From assembly GCF_011764425.1 (NCBI RefSeq), contig NZ_BLPF01000001.1, positions 2,099,001 to 2,163,000 of the forward strand: a stretch of DNA of 64,000 nt. Direction: 5' to 3'. A program made the translations under genes and the position numbers. The notes below the pieces were generated by a model, which searched no databases, was not told the DNA's origin, and saw only the letters and a list, made by a program, of their open reading frames with translations. Position 1 is the stretch's first letter; each line of letters opens with the position of its first letter. This document shows, in pieces, positions 1 through 9,407 of this stretch. The stretch comes from Phytohabitans houttuyneae. GTDB lineage: Bacteria; Actinomycetota; Actinomycetes; Mycobacteriales; Micromonosporaceae.

Positions 1-1
1 G

Positions 2-1045
<1,044 letters not shown>

Positions 1046-1051
<6 letters not shown>

Positions 1052-1112
1052 TCAGGGAGCGGTTGATCAGGGAGTAGGTGGGCGTGGCGCCACACCAAGT
1101 CCCTGATCAACC
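1046..1112 (+). terminator. Terminator with duplicated left arm after malic enzyme
   Basis: The 13-base arm GGTTGATCAGGGA occurs twice in tandem (1046-1058 and 1061-1073) and its complement TCCCTGATCAACC once (1100-1112). Either left copy can pair with the right arm, giving two mutually exclusive hairpins; the loop contains a smaller palindrome GTGGCGCCAC. It separates converging genes (malic enzyme on plus, lipoprotein on minus). No U-tract is visible. Confidence 0.7.
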
Positions 1113-1123
1113 GAGCGATGAGA

Positions 1124-1651
1124 TCAGGCGGAGGGGCACTGGTTGGACGACTTGCGCTTGGCGATCGCCGCGTCGGCACCGCCCGCGTACTCGACCAGCG
1201 TGTCGCCCGCCGGCTCGTAGAGCCACTTGCCGCCGGTCAGCCGCAGCGAGCTGTGGCCGACCTTTTCGCCCTGGCGCCAGGTGAGCTCGACAAGCTCCAT
1301 GCTGACCGGGCGGACGTCCTGGAGCTCGATCTTCTGCCCCTTCTGGACCGGGCAGGCCTTGTTGACCGCCTCGAACGCTTTCTGCGGTACCTCTTTCTTG
1401 GCCGCCTCGGTCCACTGGCCCCACGCGCTTGCCCAGTTGCCCTCGGCCAGCAGCGTGAACTGCTTGTTGGCCACGTCGAGCGCCTCCTGCACGTTCGGAC
1501 CGTTGGGCACGGGCGTGCCTTCGACCGGGGCGGGGGCGGACGTTCCGGAGGTGCCGCCGGGCGGGCCGGCGTTGTCCCCCTGCGGGCCGTTGCAGCCGGT
1601 GGCGAACGCCAGCACAGCGACACCGAGCAGCACACCGCTGGTCCAGCGCAT
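1124..1651 (-). CDS. Putative secreted lipoprotein
   Basis: Not assigned to a named family. The predicted 175-residue protein begins MRWTSGVLLGVAVLAF followed by a lipobox ending ATGC at about residue 20, so it is probably cut by signal peptidase II and anchored to the outer face of the membrane. A Pro/Gly/Thr-rich linker to about residue 50 precedes a compact domain of roughly 115 residues that resembles the NTF2-like or DUF4878-type domains often found behind lipoboxes. The start at 1651 is preferred to the longer frame at 1702 because GGAGG sits seven bases upstream and the hydrophobic core then starts near the N-terminus. It stands alone between converging malic enzyme and dapF. Confidence 0.72.
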   Translation of the reverse strand: MRWTSGVLLGVAVLAFATGCNGPQGDNAGPPGGTSGTSAPAPVEGTPVPNGPNVQEALDVANKQFTLLAEGNWASAWGQWTEAAKKEVPQKAFEAVNKACPVQKGQKIELQDVRPVSMELVELTWRQGEKVGHSSLRLTGGKWLYEPAGDTLVEYAGGADAAIAKRKSSNQCPSA

Positions 1652-1741
1652 CGGTAGACCTCCACGAACGAGATAGATCAGGGTCAGTGGGAGCGTTCCC
1701 AAGCGTGCAGTCTGGCACCTGGACCAACATCGATCAAGAGG

Positions 1742-2530
1742 TCACTGCAAAAGGTCGCCCGAAGCCACGATCACCGCGGGTCCGGCGAGGTGGCACTCCG
1801 CACCGTCGAACGTCACCGTCAGCCGCCCACCCGGCACGTCGACGGTCACGGCCCCGGTATCCCGTCCGGAAGCGGCGAGCGCGACGGCCGCCACGGCCAC
1901 CGCTCCGGTGCCGCACGACAGGGTCTCCCCCGAGCCGCGCTCGTGCACCCGCATCCGGACGTGCGCCTCATCCACGGGAACGTAGAACTCGACGTTGACC
2001 CCGGACGGGTAGAACTCCTCGTCGTGTCCCGGCGGCACGTGCAGGTCGAGCGAGTCCAGCGGCAGGCCGGCGGGGAGCGCGCACACGAGGTGAGGGTTGC
2101 CGCAGTCGACCGCCACGCCGGGCAGCTCCAGTCCGCCGACCCGGGCGCTGCTGTCCCCGTACACCTTGGGGAGGCCCATGTCGACGCTGATGGTCTCCTC
2201 ACCGATCACCGCGCGCACGACGCCGGCCCGGGTTTCGATCGGCACCGTGCCGGCCGCGAGGCCGGCGGCGGCGAGATAGCGCGCGAAGACGCGGACGCCG
2301 TTGCCGCACATCTCGGCGAGCGAACCGTCGGCGTTCCAGTAGTCCATGAACCACTCGACGCCGGGCAGCGACGACCGCGCGACGCGCAGCACGCCGTCAC
2401 CGCCGATGCCGCGCCGCCGGTCGCAGACCGCGGCCACGAACTCGGGCGTCAGCTCGGGCGTGCCCTCCGGCAGGATGACGAAGTCGTTGCCGGTGCCGTG
2501 GCCCTTCAGGAATCGCACGCCACCCATCAT
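1742..2530 (-). CDS. dapF: Diaminopimelate epimerase
   Basis: Converts LL- to meso-diaminopimelate, the precursor of lysine and of the peptidoglycan cross-link; cytoplasmic, cofactor-independent. The 262 residues carry both catalytic cysteine motifs: MCGNGVRVFARY near residue 74 and SCGTGAVAVAAVAL near residue 210, plus the N-terminal KGHGTGNDFV signature. Length is normal for actinobacteria. The start codon overlaps the stop of miaA by four bases (ATGA at 2527-2530), implying translational coupling in a LigB-like / miaA / dapF operon. Confidence 0.96.
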   Translation of the reverse strand: MMGGVRFLKGHGTGNDFVILPEGTPELTPEFVAAVCDRRRGIGGDGVLRVARSSLPGVEWFMDYWNADGSLAEMCGNGVRVFARYLAAAGLAAGTVPIETRAGVVRAVIGEETISVDMGLPKVYGDSSARVGGLELPGVAVDCGNPHLVCALPAGLPLDSLDLHVPPGHDEEFYPSGVNVEFYVPVDEAHVRMRVHERGSGETLSCGTGAVAVAAVALAASGRDTGAVTVDVPGGRLTVTFDGAECHLAGPAVIVASGDLLQ

Positions 2531-3414
2531 CCCGCAAGGTCCAGCGCGGCATCGACCAGATCCGGGCGGGTGGCGTCCAGCCAGGTGATTCGCGGGTCAC
2601 GACGAAACCACGTGCGCTGCCGCCGCACGAAGCGGCGGGTGGCCCGCACGGTCTCGTCCCGGGCCTCCTCGCGCGTGTACTCGCCGGCGAGGTGGGCGAG
2701 CACCTGCTGGTACCCGAGCGCGCGGCTCGCCGTCCGCCCCTGCCTGAGTCCCCGCTCAGCGAGCGCCGCGGTCTCGGCGACCAGCCCGGCGGCGAACATC
2801 ACGTCCACCCGCTCCTCCACCCGCGCGGCGAGGTCGTCGCGGTCGACGCCGATCTGCACCGCGTCGTAGAAGGGCTTGGGGTCCGGCAGCGAGGCGGTGA
2901 ACGGCGCCCCGGTCAGCGCGATCACCTCCAGCGCCCGCACGATGCGCCGCCCGTTGGTCGGCAGGATCTTCGCGGCCGCGGCGGGGTCGGCGGCACGCAG
3001 CCGCTCGTACAGCGGTGCCGGCCCGCCGGCGGCCAACGCCGCCTCGAGCTCGGCGCGCAGCTCCGCGTCGGTGCCCGGAAACTCGAACTCCTCCAGCACC
3101 GCGCGCACGTACAACCCTGAGCCGCCGGTCAGGATCGGCACGCGGCCGCGCGCCCGCACGTCGTCGACGGCCGCGCGGGCCACCCGCTGGTACGCCGCGA
3201 CGCTCGCCGGCTCGGTCACGTCCCAGATGTCCAGGACGTGGTGCGGCACTCCCTCGCGTTCGGCAACGGTGAGCTTGGCCGTGCCGATGTCCATGCCGCG
3301 GTACAGCTGCATCGAGTCGGCGTTGACCACCTCGCCGCCGAGCGCGTGGGCGAGCGCGATGCCGAGCGCCGACTTGCCCGCGGCGGTCGGCCCCACGACG
3401 GCGACGACGCTCAC
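2527..3414 (-). CDS. miaA: tRNA dimethylallyltransferase
   Basis: Transfers a dimethylallyl group to A37 of tRNAs reading UNN codons; the product is the substrate of MiaB, also encoded in this window. The 295-residue protein opens VSVVAVVGPTAAGKSALG, a P-loop, followed by NADSMQLYRGMDIGTAK and the GGSGLY motif. The GTG start at 3414 is chosen because it overlaps the stop of the upstream gene (GTGA at 3411-3414) and places the P-loop at residue 8; an open frame continues to 3894 but lacks family similarity. It overlaps dapF downstream by four bases. Confidence 0.95.
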   Translation of the reverse strand: MSVVAVVGPTAAGKSALGIALAHALGGEVVNADSMQLYRGMDIGTAKLTVAEREGVPHHVLDIWDVTEPASVAAYQRVARAAVDDVRARGRVPILTGGSGLYVRAVLEEFEFPGTDAELRAELEAALAAGGPAPLYERLRAADPAAAAKILPTNGRRIVRALEVIALTGAPFTASLPDPKPFYDAVQIGVDRDDLAARVEERVDVMFAAGLVAETAALAERGLRQGRTASRALGYQQVLAHLAGEYTREEARDETVRATRRFVRRQRTWFRRDPRITWLDATRPDLVDAALDLAG

Positions 3415-4106
3415 GCCCGCTCCCAGGTCGCCACGAAGTAGGCCACGCCGTACGGCGCGTCGGCGTACTCCATCGTCGCCCGCCACGTCCCGCCCTCGGC
3501 GGCCGCGGCCAGCACCTGCCACGGCGCGCGGCCGGCGACAAGCAGCTCGGCGGAGAGCACCGGGTCCAGGCCGCGCAGGGCGGCGAGGTCCGCGGTAGCC
3601 AGGGCCCGTTCGACCGATTTGTCGTACGGGAGCGCGCGCGGGTCGTCGTACCCCGGCGCGGCGGTGCCCCGGCAGGCCGACCCGTCGCCCATCGCGAGCA
3701 ACGCCCACGGGCCGTCGGGCTCGAACGCGCGGGCGAGATCGGCGCACTCCTGGACAGAGGCACCATCCGCAATCGCGACGAAACGCCGGGTGAACGCCGG
3801 AACCGGGACGAACGCCCGATTGATCAGCCACGCGCCAACAGACAGGCTGAGCGGCAACGATGGCGGCTCCCCCGGAGGCTCGGGCAGTCCCCATCGGGCA
3901 AACGAGGCCCGCACCGGAGAGCTATAGTCCACCGTCAATGAATCGCTACCCACGACCAGCAGTGACCGGGCGCCAGATGCGGCGAGCCGGCGCACCGCCA
4001 CGTCACAGGCGGCACGCAGCGGCTCGAGTTCCGCAGCCGCACCGCTGGCCAGTTCTGGGACGATCATGGGCGGATGCGGACACACCGCTGCAGCGACCAA
4101 TGGCAC
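3411..4106 (-). CDS. Class III extradiol dioxygenase subunit B-like protein
   Basis: A 231-residue cytoplasmic protein that begins MPLVAAAVCPHPPMIVPELA; the early CPHPP histidine pattern and the later MGDGSAC and DDPRALPYDKSVERAL stretches fit the LigB/MEMO-like fold regularly found beside miaA and dapF in actinobacteria. Actual ring-cleaving activity is undemonstrated for this group, and no aromatic degradation genes are near. It is the first gene of a tightly overlapping operon with miaA and dapF. The physiological role is unknown. Confidence 0.78.
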   Translation of the reverse strand: MPLVAAAVCPHPPMIVPELASGAAAELEPLRAACDVAVRRLAASGARSLLVVGSDSLTVDYSSPVRASFARWGLPEPPGEPPSLPLSLSVGAWLINRAFVPVPAFTRRFVAIADGASVQECADLARAFEPDGPWALLAMGDGSACRGTAAPGYDDPRALPYDKSVERALATADLAALRGLDPVLSAELLVAGRAPWQVLAAAAEGGTWRATMEYADAPYGVAYFVATWERA

Positions 4107-4332
4107 GAGGACACCGTATCGGTGGGGTCACCGCACCTTCTGGCGGTGGGTTTGTGACAGGCGCAAGGCGACCAAGGACACCGTATGGTCACGGTCAACG
4201 TTTAGCGCTCGACGCGGACCGGGTTGGACCTGTGACAATGCCGAGAGATACTCCGCTGCAAACATACTGCGCTGTGGCGGTAGCCGCCGGGTAACCCCCG
4301 CCCGACGGCGCCGGGAGAACGAGGATGGGCAC

Positions 4333-5541
4333 ATGAGCGACTGGACCGCCTTCGGTCGAGTGGACGCCGATGGCACGGTGTACGTCAAGACGGCCGAAGG
4401 CGAGCGAGTGGTCGGGTCGTGGCAGGCCGGGCCGCCGGAGGAGGGATTGGCCCACTTCGCCCGCAGGTTCGCCGACAAGGTCACCGAGGTCAATCTCGTC
4501 GAGGCCCGCCTCAACTCGGGCGCCGCGGACGCGGCCCACTCCCTCGCCAGCGTGCGCCGGCTCCGCACCGAGCTGGCCGAGGCGCACGTGGTCGGTGACA
4601 TCGACGGGCTGTGCGCACGCCTCGACAAGCTGGCCAGCCTGGCCGAGCAGAAGGCCGGCGAGGCCCGCGCGGCCCGCGACGCGGCCCGCGCGGAGGCGTT
4701 GGCCCGCAAGACCTCGCTCGTCGAGGAGGCGGAAAAGCTCGCCGCCGAGTCCACCGGCTGGAAGACGGCCGGCGACCGGCTCAAGGAGATCCTCGACGAG
4801 TGGAAGACGATCCGCGGCGTCGACAAGAAGACCGACGGCGAGCTGTGGAAGCGGTTCGCGGCGGCGCGTGACTCGTTCACCCGGCGGCGGGGCGCCCACT
4901 TCGCCACGCTGGACGCCCAGCGCAAGCAGGCGCAGGGCGCCAAGGAAGAGCTGGTGGTCGAGGCCGAGCAGCTGGCCGAGTCCAGCGACTGGGCGCCGAC
5001 GGCCGCCCGCCTCAAGGACCTCATGACCCAGTGGAAGGCCGCGCCCCGCGCCTCGAAGGAGGCCGAGCAGCGGCTGTGGGAGAGGTTCCGGGCGGCGCAG
5101 GACGCGTTCTTCACGCGGCGCAGCGAGGTCTTCTCGGCGCGCGACGCCGAGCAGCGCGGAAACCTCGATCGCAAGCAGGCGCTGCTGGCCGAGGCGGAGG
5201 CGCTCGACGTCGACGCCGACCCGCGCGCCGCGCAGGCCAAGCTCCGCGAGATCCAGGGCCAGTGGCACGAGGCCGGCCGCGTGCCCCGCGAGTCGGCCGC
5301 CGGCCTGGACCGCCGCCTCCGCGCGGTCGACGACAAGGTCCGCCAGGCGATGGAGTCGGCGTGGCGGCGCACCGAGCCGTCCGCCAACCCGCTGCTCGCC
5401 CAGATGCGCGAGCAGGTCGCCGAGGCCGAGCAGCGCCTCAACCGCGCCCGCGCGGCCGGCGACGCCAAGCGGATCCGCGAGGCGGAGAAGGCGCTCGAGT
5501 CGAAGCGGCAGTTCCTGAAGCTGGCCGAGCAGGCGAGCTGA
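4333..5541 (+). CDS. DUF349 domain coiled-coil protein
   Basis: A 402-residue, highly charged, Ala/Glu/Arg-rich protein consisting of repeated helical DUF349 units, seen as WKTAGDRLKEILDEWKTI, WAPTAARLKDLMTQWKAA and AKLREIQGQWHEAGRVPRE, each about 70 residues apart. No signal peptide or membrane segment. The function of the family is not established in actinobacteria. The start at 4333 follows GAGG by about eight bases and gives MSDWTAFGRVDADGTVYV, the usual N-terminus of this group; the frame is open further upstream but that part is not conserved-looking. Divergent from the LigB-miaA-dapF operon. Confidence 0.88.
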   Translation: MSDWTAFGRVDADGTVYVKTAEGERVVGSWQAGPPEEGLAHFARRFADKVTEVNLVEARLNSGAADAAHSLASVRRLRTELAEAHVVGDIDGLCARLDKLASLAEQKAGEARAARDAARAEALARKTSLVEEAEKLAAESTGWKTAGDRLKEILDEWKTIRGVDKKTDGELWKRFAAARDSFTRRRGAHFATLDAQRKQAQGAKEELVVEAEQLAESSDWAPTAARLKDLMTQWKAAPRASKEAEQRLWERFRAAQDAFFTRRSEVFSARDAEQRGNLDRKQALLAEAEALDVDADPRAAQAKLREIQGQWHEAGRVPRESAAGLDRRLRAVDDKVRQAMESAWRRTEPSANPLLAQMREQVAEAEQRLNRARAAGDAKRIREAEKALESKRQFLKLAEQAS

Positions 5542-5560
5542 CGCTCCCCACCTCACCACA

Positions 5561-5594
5561 CGACCCGCCGCAGGCCCCGGCCCGCGGCGGGTCG
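5561..5594 (+). terminator. Hairpin terminator after DUF349 gene
   Basis: An 11-bp perfect stem, CGACCCGCCGC (5561-5571) with GCGGCGGGTCG (5584-5594), 19 bases after the stop codon and followed by a short T run. Confidence 0.65.
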
Positions 5595-5749
5595 CGCCGT
5601 TTCACACCGGCCGCGTCGATCACGACCTCCACGTCGCCGAGCCGACGGCAGCAGGTGACGTTGAGCGGTGACTGGTGCCGCGGTGACCGGGGCGTTGCGC
5701 GGGGCTGGGCTGCGTCACCCCTCCGTGAGGCCGCGCCGCGGGTCGAGTC

Positions 5750-5964
5750 GGGCCGGGCTGCCGCGCACGCACGCTCTCAAGCTGGGCGCACCTCTGCGCC
5801 CAGCCCACGATCGGCGGCGGGGGTGTCCGCTCCCACACCCGACGACCACCCCCCACGCGATGTCCTGCACACGAGGATCACCGGCGTCGTTATGAGCGCG
5901 CCCACCGCGGAGGGTGAGGCCGCGGGAGCAACGGTCCGGACCACGGCGGGCATCGCGGCAGCTC
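5750..5964. repeat. Dispersed intergenic repeat, right end is family A copy 1 (5901-5964)
   Basis: The 480 bases between DUF349 and the TetR gene hold no convincing gene. From 5901 to 5964 runs the element GGGTGAGGCCGCGGGAGCAA followed by CGGTCCGGACC and ending GCAGCTC; near copies are at 9111, 19733, 40706 and 49392. Upstream, 5768-5806 (CTCTCAAGCTGG then TGCGCCCAGCC) resembles the inverted repeat of the 48.7-49.5 kb element, suggesting a degraded copy of the same element. Confidence 0.7.
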
Positions 5965-6022
5965 TATTCCTGAATGTCACGCCGCTGCGGACCCGGACCG
6001 GCGCGAGCAGCGCGAGTGGGGC

Positions 6023-6634
6023 TCAGGCGCGCTGGTTTACCGGGACGCGCTGGCTGGCCACGGGGGCGGAGGGCTCGGGCGGCAGCTTCATGCCGAGCAC
6101 GCCCATCGCGCAGTCGAGCAGCGTCTGGCGCAGGACGATCGGTGAGACCTCGGCGATCGTCACCACCGACGAGACGGCGCCGCCGAGGACCTCGGAGGCG
6201 GCGACGGCCTTGATCCGGTCGATCTCGGTCGGGTGGGGGCCGGCCAGCCAGGTGTGCAGTCGCGTGCCGACCTGGACCATCTCCTGGAGGATCGGCTTGA
6301 CCGAGGCGAGCGCCGGGGTGTCGCGCATGACGATCGCGCACGCGTCGCGGTGGCGGATCATCGTGTCGAGGATGCGGCCGAGCGCGACGCGCACGCTCGC
6401 CGGGTCGTTCGGCTCCTGCTCCGCCGCCTCCACCTCGCGCCGCCACTCTTCCACGAGCGGCTCGATCAGCGCGATCAGCAGCGCCTGCTTCGACGGGTAG
6501 TGGTAGTAGAGCGAGGCCTTGGTCATGCCGACCCGGTCGGCGATCTCACGCAGGCTCGTCTGCTCGTATCCCTGTGCGGTGAACAGCTCCATCGCCACGG
6601 CACGGATCCGGGCCTTGGTGTCATCTGCGACCAC
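6023..6634 (-). CDS. TetR-family transcriptional regulator
   Basis: A 203-residue one-component repressor with an N-terminal helix-turn-helix (ARIRAVAMELFTAQGYEQ, then SLREIADRVGMTKASLYYHY at about residues 30-50) and an unrelated C-terminal ligand domain. GTG at 6634 is chosen because AGGAGG lies nine bases upstream. It is divergent from the MMPL exporter gene, and a 38-bp near-perfect palindrome lies between them (6782-6819), so it probably represses the exporter and perhaps itself until a hydrophobic ligand binds. The ligand cannot be predicted. Confidence 0.92.
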   Translation of the reverse strand: MVADDTKARIRAVAMELFTAQGYEQTSLREIADRVGMTKASLYYHYPSKQALLIALIEPLVEEWRREVEAAEQEPNDPASVRVALGRILDTMIRHRDACAIVMRDTPALASVKPILQEMVQVGTRLHTWLAGPHPTEIDRIKAVAASEVLGGAVSSVVTIAEVSPIVLRQTLLDCAMGVLGMKLPPEPSAPVASQRVPVNQRA

Positions 6635-6781
6635 GGTCTCGCACCTCCTCAGCGCGCCGATCGTACCCAGCAACGTCCGCGTTACGCACTCTCAGCAGGC
6701 TCTCAGCGCGCCTCCCGCATCATCATCCTGCGAGCCTGGTCATACGCCCAGAAAGTCCTTGCCGTACGCTGAGATCTTATC

Positions 6782-6819
6782 TACCGTGCGGCAGGTAGAC
6801 ATCTACTTGCCGGACGGTA
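6782..6819. promoter_or_regulatory. Predicted TetR operator, 38-bp palindrome
   Basis: Arms TACCGTGCGGCAGGTAGA (6782-6799) and TCTACTTGCCGGACGGTA (6802-6819) are complementary at 16 of 18 positions around a two-base centre. It lies 31 bases upstream of the exporter start, where bound repressor would block transcription. Its length would suit two dimers or one extended site. Confidence 0.75.
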
Positions 6820-6850
6820 AGGACCGGATTCGGCCGACTGAGGGGGAGTC

Positions 6851-9021
6851 ATGTTCGAACGGTTGGGACGCTTCGTCGTCTACAACCCGTGGAAGGTCAT
6901 CTTTGCCTGGATCATCGCGGCGGTGGGCATCGTCGTCTTCGCCCCCACCCTGTCCGACGTCACCACCGGTGACCAGGCGAACTTCCTGCCCAACAGCTAC
7001 GAGTCGGTCAAGGCTCAGGAGCTGGCGGAAGAGAAGTTCTCGCAGTCCAGCGACTCCACGGCGACCGTTGTCGTACGCCGCACCGACGGCCAGCCGCTGA
7101 CCGAGGCCGACCAGGCCAAGGTCGGCGAGCTGGCCGGCGCGGTGCAGTCGGCCAACATCGAGAAGGTCGCCGGGGTCGCCACCGGACCAGAGGCCCTTTC
7201 CCCCAACAAGCAGGTCCAGCTGATCACCATCGGCATCCAGGGCTGGCCGACGACCAGAAGACCCTCGACTCCGTCCAGCGGATCCGCGACACGGTCAAGC
7301 CGATGATCGCCGGTACGCCGCTCACGCTCGCGGTGACCGGTGACGTCGCGATGCAGCTGGACAACCAGGACGCCTTCGAAAACGCGCTGACCATCGTCAG
7401 TATCGCCACGGTTGTCCTGATCATCCTGCTGCTGCTGGTGATCTACCGCAGCCCCATCGCGGCGCTCCTGCCGATCGTCACGGTCAGCATCGTGAGCGCC
7501 ATCTCGCCGGGGTTGATCGCGCTCGTCGCCAAGGCCACCGATCTGCAGGTCGACCAGTCACTACAGATCATCCTGACGATCGTGCTGTTCGGCGTCGGCA
7601 CGGACTACATCCTCTTCCTGCTCTTCCGCTACCGCGAGCGCCTGCGCGCCGGCGACGACAAGAAGGAAGCGCTGGTCAGCGCCGTCTCGCGGGTCGGCGA
7701 AGTGATCGCCTCGGCGGCGGCCGCGATCATCATCGCGTTCATGGCGCTGCTGCTGGCCATCTTCGGCGCGTTCCGCAGCCTTGGCCCCGGCCTCTCCATC
7801 GCCGTCGCGGTGATGGCGCTCGCCGCGGTCACGCTCGTGCCGGCGGTGGTGTCGCTGCTCGGTCCGCGCGTGTTCTGGCCGTCCAAGTCGTACAAGCGGG
7901 TGCCGAAGGGCACCGCCTTCCAGGCCGTCGGCAGGTTCGTCGGCCGCCGGCCGGCGGTGGTGGCGGCCGCTTCCGGCCTCTTCATGATCGCGCTCGCGCT
8001 CGGCTCGCTCGGCATGGCCACCGACTACGACCAGACCAGCCAGCTGCCCGAGGACACCGAGTCGTCACAGGGCTTCCGCGACCTGCAGGCCGGCTTCCCG
8101 GCGGGCGCGCTCAACCCCACGACGGTGTACCTGCGCAGCGACGGCGGGCGGCTCGACACGGCGACACTGGACCAGTTCGCGACGAAGCTCAAGGAGACGC
8201 CGGGCGTCGGCGGCATCATGCCGGCGCGCGGTGGCGCACAGGCGGCGGTGAGCCAGGACGGCTCGGCGGCGCGGATCAACCTGTTGCTCGCGACGAGCCC
8301 GTACTCGAACGAGGCGCTCGACCTCGCCGGCGGCGAGCTCCGCGACGTGGCGCACGCGAACGCGCCGGCAGGCACCACCGCGTACGTGGGCGGGGCCAGC
8401 TCGATCTTCGCGGACGTCCGTCACGCCAACGACCGCGACCTGCGGGTCATCTTCCCGGTCGCGGGCGTGCTGATCGCGATCATCCTGGCCCTGCTGCTGA
8501 GGGCCGTGGTGGCACCGATCTACCTGATGCTCGCGGTGGTGCTCGGCTTCTTCAGCACGCTGGGCGCCACGGTGCTTGTCTTCCAGGGCATCGGCGACCG
8601 GCCCGGCCTGTCGTTCATGCTGCCCACGATCTTGTACCTCTTCGTGGTGGCGATCGGCACCGACTACAACATCCTGATGATCGCCCGACTCCGCGAGGAG
8701 GCGAGACTCGGCAACGACCCGCGCAAGTCCGCCGACCTCGCGGTGGAGCACGGCGGCCCCTCGGTCGCCTCGGCGGGCCTCATCCTGGCGGGCACCTTCG
8801 CCTCGATGATGCTGGCCGGCATCGCGTTCCTGAGCGAGATGGGCTTCGCGGTCTCGATCGGCATCGCGATCTCCGCGTTCGTGATGTCGATGTTCCTGGT
8901 GCCGAGCCTGACCGCGCTGCTGGGTCACAAGGCGTGGTGGCCCGGCCACGGCGACGCACCGGGCGGCCACGGCCAGCCCGCGCCCGACCGCGAGCCGGTG
9001 GGGGCCGGCACGCGCCAGTAG
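6851..9021 (+). CDS. MMPL/RND-family lipid exporter, frame broken by one missing base
   Basis: Inner-membrane MMPL transporter of about 723 residues if one base is restored. Residues 1-130 (MFERLGRFVVYNPWKVIFAWI then first periplasmic loop) are read to about 7240; the rest continues in the next frame from LADDQKTLDSVQRIRDTV. One extra G in the GGG run at 7240-7242 joins the two exactly. Both RND halves are present with paired transmembrane clusters (VLIILLLLVIYRSPIAALLP and FPVAGVLIAIILALLLRAVV) and the GVGTDYILFLL / AIGTDYNILMIARLREE motifs used for proton coupling. Divergent from a TetR regulator that probably controls it. Substrates of relatives are lipids or hydrophobic drugs. The defect is probably a sequencing error, not a pseudogene. 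Confidence 0.85.
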
Positions 9022-9040
9022 CTGTTCCTCCTCCCAATGA

Positions 9041-9079
9041 GGTGAGGGCTCTCCGGCGGCGGGTCGGGGAGCCCTCACC
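9041..9079 (+). terminator. Hairpin terminator after MMPL gene
   Basis: Perfect 11-bp stem GGTGAGGGCTC / GAGCCCTCACC with a 17-base loop, 19 bases past the stop codon; no clear T tract. Confidence 0.7.
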
Positions 9080-9110
9080 CCTTTCACCTCCGGCGGCGCC
9101 GGGGTGCTTG

Positions 9111-9174
9111 CCCACCGCGGAGGGTGAGGCGGCGGGAGCAACGGTCCGGACCACAACGGACATCGCGGTAGCTC
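9111..9174. repeat. Dispersed repeat family A, copy 2
   Basis: Starts CCCACCGCGGAGGGTGAGG and ends CATCGCGGTAGCTC, differing from copy 1 at a handful of positions. It lies between the MMPL terminator and the cellulase gene; the remaining 230 bases before the cellulase show no other recognisable feature. Confidence 0.8.
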
Positions 9175-9407
9175 AATTATTTGGAATTGGTCGAAAAGAG
9201 AAACTCGCCGCGGACGCGGAATGCTCGAAGGTTGTTGGGCGGCGCAATGCGCACCGTGGGAGCAGCGCGACAAAACGCCTCGCAGGCGGCGCGACCTGGG
9301 CAACACAGGGTTTGACGAGGACATTTACAGGGATAAGAATGGGCGGCGGAGCCAGGGCAACGTTCTTTCCTTGACGCTGCATTCCCTCTGAACGGAGAGA
9401 CCTGGCA

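Noticed and set aside
3411-4106. Aromatic ring-cleavage dioxygenase for catabolism
   Set aside because: Context is the conserved miaA-dapF operon, with no aromatic degradation genes; family resemblance only supports the fold.
7240-7242. Programmed ribosomal frameshift in the MMPL gene
   Set aside because: No slippery heptamer; six further one-base losses in the window make sequence error more likely.
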